The position numbers were made by a program, and so were the translations under genes. The notes beneath the pieces were generated by a model, which saw only the letters and a program-made list of their open reading frames with translations, made no database searches and was not told the origin of the DNA. DNA of 27,415 nucleotides from an uncultured Clostridia bacterium. GTDB taxonomy: Bacteria; Bacillota; Clostridia; TANB77; CAG-465. The stretch covers positions 1 through 27,415 of the forward strand of contig CAKOYA010000016.1 in assembly GCA_934130325.1 (NCBI GenBank), read 5' to 3'. Of the stretch, positions 24,129-27,415 are shown in pieces. How positions within the stretch are numbered: the stretch's first letter is position 1; the number at the start of each line of letters is the position of its first letter.

Positions 24129-24923
24129 ATGAGAAATGTACTATATAATATTAATTTATATTTTTCATTCTTAAAGGTATCTTTAAAGGAAATACTTATA
24201 TATAGGATAGATTGTATTGTTGGGATTTTTTCTCAATTTATTGTACAATTTGTAAGTTTAGTATTTATGTTTGTAGTATTTCAACATACTGAAAATATTG
24301 CAGGTTGGACATTTTATCAGATACTATTACTATATGGAGTTACTAGAATACCGATAGGTATTGCTGGATATTGCTTTGATGGACTTTATAGTATAGGACC
24401 AAAGTATATAAGAAATGGTGATTTTGATAAAATTCTTTTAAGACCTGTTCATCCACTAATATCAATAATTGGAGCTTCAAGACAATTTGTATCAATAGCT
24501 GATTTGTTTATTGGGTTGGGAATAACAATTTGTATGTTAGTTAAACTTTCTATTCCTATAACTATAGGATTAATTATTAAAATAATCTTTTTTAGTATAA
24601 TAGGTGCGTGTATAGTTGGAGCAATAAACACAATACTGAGCATATCATCGTTTTGGACTTATAGGTCAAATGAAGTTATATGGTCATTTTATAGAATGTA
24701 TACTTTTACAGAATATCCAATAACAATATATAATAAATTTATAAGGATATTAATTACGGTAATTTTACCATTTGCTTTTGTTGCATACTATCCAGTTATG
24801 TCATATTTAGGTTTTAACAAATATATGATATACTTATCACCGGTTGTGGCAATTGTATTGTGGATTATTGCTATAAAATTATGGAATTTAGCTTTAAATA
24901 AATATAGAAGTACAGGAACATAA
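24129..24923 (+). CDS. ABC-2 type permease (DUF990-like), subunit 2
   Basis: This encodes 264 residues from ATG 24129 with GGAGG six bases upstream; ATG at 24117 lies inside the upstream gene and directly before that site. About six membrane helices are visible, with IDCIVGIFSQFIVQFVSLVF at the start, YQILLLYGVTR, and a PxHPLISIIG segment (FDKILLRPVHPLISIIG) that marks DUF990 permeases. The end (FAFVAYYPVMSYLGFNKYM) matches the same family. With subunit 1 and the ATPase it makes one exporter. Starts and stops lie within a few bases of each other. The transported molecule is unknown. Confidence 0.87.
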   Translation: MRNVLYNINLYFSFLKVSLKEILIYRIDCIVGIFSQFIVQFVSLVFMFVVFQHTENIAGWTFYQILLLYGVTRIPIGIAGYCFDGLYSIGPKYIRNGDFDKILLRPVHPLISIIGASRQFVSIADLFIGLGITICMLVKLSIPITIGLIIKIIFFSIIGACIVGAINTILSISSFWTYRSNEVIWSFYRMYTFTEYPITIYNKFIRILITVILPFAFVAYYPVMSYLGFNKYMIYLSPVVAIVLWIIAIKLWNLALNKYRSTGT

Positions 24924-24936
24924 ATCTTTAATTTAA

Positions 24937-25092
24937 TTATTTTGTAACAATATAGATAAAATAACATTATTAGAAGATGCAAAGACCAAAACTAACTCTG
25001 GTAAAACATCAAATAACGGAAAAGGTATTTCAATTGGCTATACAGAAAAAGATGAAGTATATCAATATCAAGTTTTAAGGTTATATAAGTAA
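24937..25092 (+). pseudogene. Fragment of a decayed gene (C-terminal piece)
   Basis: After a stop at 24934-24936 an open frame of about 51 codons reads NIDKITLLEDAKTKTNSGKT, then GKGISIGYTEKDEVYQYQ and ends at TAA 25090-25092. It has no start codon with a ribosome binding site. Its composition is unlike the AT-rich spacer around it. I do not recognise the family. Together with the next fragment it looks like the remains of one or more genes lost between the ABC transporter and the DNA glycosylase. Confidence 0.4.
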
Positions 25093-25107
25093 ATTACAAA
25101 TAGTAAT

Positions 25108-25410
25108 TTGTATCTGAGATTGAATTTTGAAATTAATGGAACTAGATATTTAAAAGATAGACTTATATTACTTGTTAAATCTGATATGTATTGTTTCTGT
25201 ATTGATTCAAGTAATTTAGAAGCTGAATTAAATAAACTTGACCAAAACACTTTGGTAGAGTTGTATATGTTAAATACTGTTTATACAGATAAAGCAGTAA
25301 AAATTGTTGATTGAGGTGACATTAAAGTTCCTAAATGTGATAAATCCAAAATATGTGCATTGACTAGCAAGGAACAAGAAGAAATACTCGGAAACAATTG
25401 GCCGATATAA
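25108..25410 (+). pseudogene. Fragment of a decayed gene with an in-frame TGA
   Basis: From about 25108 the frame reads LRLNFEINGTRYLKDRLILL, through CFCIDSSNLEAELNKLD and TVYTDKAVKIVD, then a TGA at 25315-25317, and continues in the same frame as GDIKVPKCDKSKICALTSKE to NNWPI and TAA at 25408-25410. The start would be a TTG with no good ribosome binding site. Continuous coding-like sequence on both sides of one stop suggests a gene killed by a nonsense mutation and truncated at the front. The family is unrecognised. Confidence 0.4.
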
Positions 25411-25435
25411 TTTAGAAAGTAGAGAGGTATAAACA

Positions 25436-26197
25436 ATGGAAAAATACTATGAACAATTAAACACAAAATGCAAAGAGGTTGCTAAGGAAGTTATCAAAGA
25501 TAATAGTATATTAAGTGATAATATGCTGAAAAGAGAGGAAAAAGAATTCTTACTTTCAGATTGGAATGCCTTTTTGATTGGATTAATTTCTGATCAATCT
25601 GTAAAGGCAGAAATAGCATGGAGATTGCCTTATTATCTTTCAAAAAGATTAGGACATTTTGACTTTTGCAGAATTGCAGAAGAGGAAACAGTTGAATCCC
25701 TGGAAATTATCATAAAAGAAAAACCTGCATTACATCGTTATCCAAGAAAAATGGCTGAATACATTTTCTTTGCAGTTAATAAAATTGTTAAGGAATATAA
25801 TTCAGATGTTGAAAATATTTGGAAAAATGATTTAAATGCAGAACAAGTGGTATCAAAATTGGAAGAATTTAAAGGAATCAGCCATAAGAAAGCAGCACTT
25901 GGAACTTTGCTGCTTGTTCGTGACTTTGGTGTGAATCTTGAAAATTTGTATTGCATTGATATTGCATATGACGTCCATATTAGGAGAATCTTTTTAAGAA
26001 TGGGACTTACGGATAAGGATAATATCAAAGATGTTACAGCAAATGCAAGAAAAATTTGCAATGAATTTCCTGGTTCGTTAACTCTTCCGTTTTGGGTGGC
26101 AGGCAGAGAATATTGCAGACCAGCAAATCCTAAATGTGATGAATGCTATTTAAGTCAGTTTTGTATGAAAAAAATAGAACTTGGTAAAGATTTATAA
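25436..26197 (+). CDS. Endonuclease III-like DNA glycosylase with 4Fe-4S cluster (HhH-GPD)
   Basis: HhH-GPD enzymes remove damaged or mispaired bases; those with an Fe-S cluster belong to the EndoIII/MutY group. The 253 residues contain the helix-hairpin-helix FKGISHKKAALGTLLL (145-160) with a possible catalytic Lys at 151/152, the conserved Asp in DIAYDVHIRRIF (Asp 179), and the C-terminal cluster loop C-X6-C-X2-C-X5-C (Cys 227, 234, 237, 243). It differs from classical Nth (no LPGVGxKTA), so the substrate is open: base-excision repair in general. GAGAGG precedes the ATG. It stands alone, with a terminator immediately after it. Its slightly less AT-rich sequence might hint at transfer. Confidence 0.85.
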   Translation: MEKYYEQLNTKCKEVAKEVIKDNSILSDNMLKREEKEFLLSDWNAFLIGLISDQSVKAEIAWRLPYYLSKRLGHFDFCRIAEEETVESLEIIIKEKPALHRYPRKMAEYIFFAVNKIVKEYNSDVENIWKNDLNAEQVVSKLEEFKGISHKKAALGTLLLVRDFGVNLENLYCIDIAYDVHIRRIFLRMGLTDKDNIKDVTANARKICNEFPGSLTLPFWVAGREYCRPANPKCDECYLSQFCMKKIELGKDL

Positions 26198-26205
26198 TGT
26201 TTTAT

Positions 26206-26243
26206 GAAGAGACTAGATATAGTTTATATTTAGTCTCTTCCTT
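26206..26243 (+). terminator. Terminator after the DNA glycosylase gene
   Basis: GAAGAGACTA (26206-26215) pairs perfectly with TAGTCTCTTC (26231-26240); a short T-rich stretch follows, weakened by C residues. Confidence 0.65.
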
Positions 26244-26289
26244 CATTTAAATAAAAAATAATCAAAGCAACAAATTACAATTTATATAA

Positions 26290-26327
26290 ATGATAGGCAG
26301 AAATTTAATCCTGCCTATTATTTTTTT
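26290..26327. terminator. Terminator hairpin overlapping the merR 3' end
   Basis: GATAGGCAG pairs with CTGCCTAT and is followed on the plus strand by TATTTTTTT, a strong rightward terminator. On the other strand it lies across the merR stop codon and may also end the leftward transcript. It separates the two converging units. Confidence 0.65.
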
Positions 26328-26775
26328 CTTCATAAAGATGAGTCTTCTTATATAATTTTTGAATATCTTCTGGCATATCATCTAAACTCATATTTTTAAC
26401 GAATTTTTCAGAATTGTGGTATTTAGCAGTTGAATAATACCACTGTTTGAAATGAATTAAATCTAAACTTTCTTTTAAAGTTTCAATTTGATTAATTATA
26501 TTTACTTCTTGCTTGTTAAACATTTCTAATCTTTTATCTATTGTTTTTTCTCCTTGAGAGCACCATTTCATAAATTCTTTAATTTCTTTTAATTGCATAC
26601 CAGATGTTTTTAGACATTCAATAATAGTTATTGCTTCTAAGTTTTCTATACTAAATTTTCTAAGTCCAGAAGAAGATCTTTTTAAATTAGGAATAAGACC
26701 ATGTTCATCATAATACCTTAATTTTGATATACTTAATCCTGTTTTTTTAGATACTTCGCCAATAGTTAATTCCAT
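26305..26775 (-). CDS. MerR-family transcriptional regulator
   Basis: MerR proteins bind between the -35 and -10 boxes and realign an over-long spacer when they sense a signal. The 156 residues begin MELTIGEVSKKTGLSISKLRYYDEHGLIP, the winged helix-turn-helix of the family. A helix with GLRKFSIENLEAITIIECLKTSGMQLKEIK and a coiled-coil dimerisation helix (about 80-120) follow. The effector domain is short and has no cluster of cysteines typical of the metal sensors, so the signal is unknown and may be a small molecule or aldehyde as in the AdhR-like group. GGAGGT precedes the ATG. It diverges from the Dxs-like gene, and a MerR-type promoter lies between them. Confidence 0.9.
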   Translation of the reverse strand: MELTIGEVSKKTGLSISKLRYYDEHGLIPNLKRSSSGLRKFSIENLEAITIIECLKTSGMQLKEIKEFMKWCSQGEKTIDKRLEMFNKQEVNIINQIETLKESLDLIHFKQWYYSTAKYHNSEKFVKNMSLDDMPEDIQKLYKKTHLYEEKNNRQD

Positions 26776-26818
26776 ACAAATTTACCTCCAAAAAATTTAA
26801 AAAATTTCAAAAAAACAC

Positions 26819-26849
26819 TTGACCTAAACCAAGGTCGAGGTGGTATATA
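26819..26849 (+). promoter_or_regulatory. MerR-type promoter with 19-bp spacer, driving the Dxs-like gene
   Basis: TTGACC (26819-26824), 19 bases, then TATATA (26844-26849). The spacer holds the dyad GACCT-N6-AGGTC (26821-26836). A stretched spacer with a dyad inside is the hallmark of MerR-activated promoters. A further hairpin (ATATTGC/GCAATAT, 26893-26913) lies in the leader. Confidence 0.7.
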
Positions 26850-26957
26850 TAATATATATTAAATCATATAGAATGTCAATAAGTGGTGATTTATATTGCA
26901 ACAAAGGCAATATAGAAAAACAAGGCTTATAAAATGATATACGTGGAGGTAAAAAAT

Positions 26958-27415
26958 ATGTATGAAATATTAAAAGACATCAATGGTCCAGATGATGTAA
27001 AAAAATTAAATATGGAAGAATTGAAAGTATTAGCAAATGATATTAGAGACGGTCTATTTAATAGACTAACAAAAATAGGTGGACATTTTGGTCCGAATTT
27101 TGGAATCGTAGAAACTGAAATTGCAATGCATTATGTATTTAATTCACCAGAAGATAAATTTATATTTGATGTATCACATCAAAGTTATCCACACAAAATG
27201 TTAACAGGAAGAAAAGCAGGATATATAGACAATACACATTTTAAAGAAGATTCAGGTTACACAAATCCTGAAGAAAGTGAACATGATTTCTTTAATGTAG
27301 GTCATACTTCAACATCAATTTCTTTGGCAACAGGTTTAGCAAAAGCAAGAGATATATTAGGAAAAAAAGAAAATATTATAGCACTAATTGGAGATGGTTC
27401 ATTATCAGGTGGAGA
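26958..27415 (+). CDS. Dxs-like thiamine-diphosphate enzyme (5' part only)
   Basis: The first 152 residues match the N-terminus of 1-deoxy-D-xylulose-5-phosphate synthase, which joins pyruvate and glyceraldehyde-3-phosphate at the head of the non-mevalonate isoprenoid pathway. Visible are LNMEELKVLANDIRDGLF, GGHFGPNFGIVETEIAMHYVF, DVSHQSYPHKMLTGR, GHTSTSISLATGLAKARD and the start of the ThDP motif GDGSLSGG (from 145). The blocks GHFGPNFG and DVSHQSYPHK differ from the usual GHLASxLG and DVGHQAYPHK, so this may be a second, divergent paralogue rather than the housekeeping enzyme. ATG 26958 has GGAGGT upstream. It is divergent from merR and probably controlled by it. The gene continues beyond the window. 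Confidence 0.85.
   Translation, partial: MYEILKDINGPDDVKKLNMEELKVLANDIRDGLFNRLTKIGGHFGPNFGIVETEIAMHYVFNSPEDKFIFDVSHQSYPHKMLTGRKAGYIDNTHFKEDSGYTNPEESEHDFFNVGHTSTSISLATGLAKARDILGKKENIIALIGDGSLSGG

Noticed and set aside
25315..25317. TGA read as tryptophan
   Set aside because: All clear genes in the window use TGG for Trp, and several end at TGA or are broken by it, so recoding is not supported.
26872..26931. 19-codon ORF in the Dxs-like leader
   Set aside because: It starts ATG TCA ATA AGT without a ribosome binding site and has no similarity I recognise; the hairpin within it seems the more likely signal.
1..27415. CRISPR arrays, tRNA and rRNA genes, prophage or defence islands
   Set aside because: I saw no regularly spaced repeats, no cloverleaf-like segments with GTTCGAATC-type T-loops, and no Cas, restriction or phage structural genes.

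Overview
This window looks like a chromosomal segment of an AT-rich, spore-forming member of the Clostridia (Firmicutes). The evidence is very low GC with A/T-ending codons, AGGAGG-type ribosome binding sites, TTG and GTG starts, a Firmicutes-type division/cell-wall cluster with DUF881 and small-basic-protein genes, a SpoIVB sporulation protease, and a sporulation-type promoter. The species cannot be named from the sequence alone.

Layout. 1-600: the tail of an unidentified gene and a small conserved clostridial protein. 600-900: a terminator and a degenerate solo end of an IS150-like element. 899-1837: a leftward cluster of three small cysteine-containing proteins behind a sigma-K/sigma-E-like promoter, the best candidate here for an undescribed system (spore surface or appendage). 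1861-3756: era, a YqzL-like gene and recO. 3770-5427: an old truncated IS3-family element with a younger, intact IS150-like element inserted in the loop of its terminal hairpin. 5484-5733: a leftward promoter with tiny ORFs and no real gene. 5858-17235: the division and cell-wall (dcw) cluster: mraZ with its operator repeats, rsmH, ftsL, a PASTA-bearing class B PBP, murE, mraY, ftsW/spoVE, murG, ftsQ/divIB, DUF881 and sbp. murF, murD and murC are not in the run. 17477-18954: a small four-helix membrane protein and spoIVB, the latter split by one extra base. 19086-21675: a consensus promoter, a CopZ-like copper chaperone and a CopA-like Cu(I) ATPase. 21691-24923: a HAD nucleotidase and a three-gene ABC-2 exporter. 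24937-25410: decayed coding sequence. 25436-26197: an EndoIII-like Fe-S DNA glycosylase. 26305-27415: a MerR regulator divergent from a Dxs-like gene that runs off the end, with a 19-bp-spaced MerR-type promoter between them.

How the genes work together. The dcw genes form one mostly rightward unit that makes lipid II (MurE, MraY, MurG), moves or polymerises and cross-links it (FtsW/SpoVE and the PBP) and organises the septum (FtsL, FtsQ). It starts from an MraZ-controlled promoter and has an internal terminator plus promoter in front of the PBP. CopZ delivers Cu(I) to CopA for export. MerR probably switches the Dxs-like gene. SpoIVB and the small-protein cluster belong to the sporulation programme.
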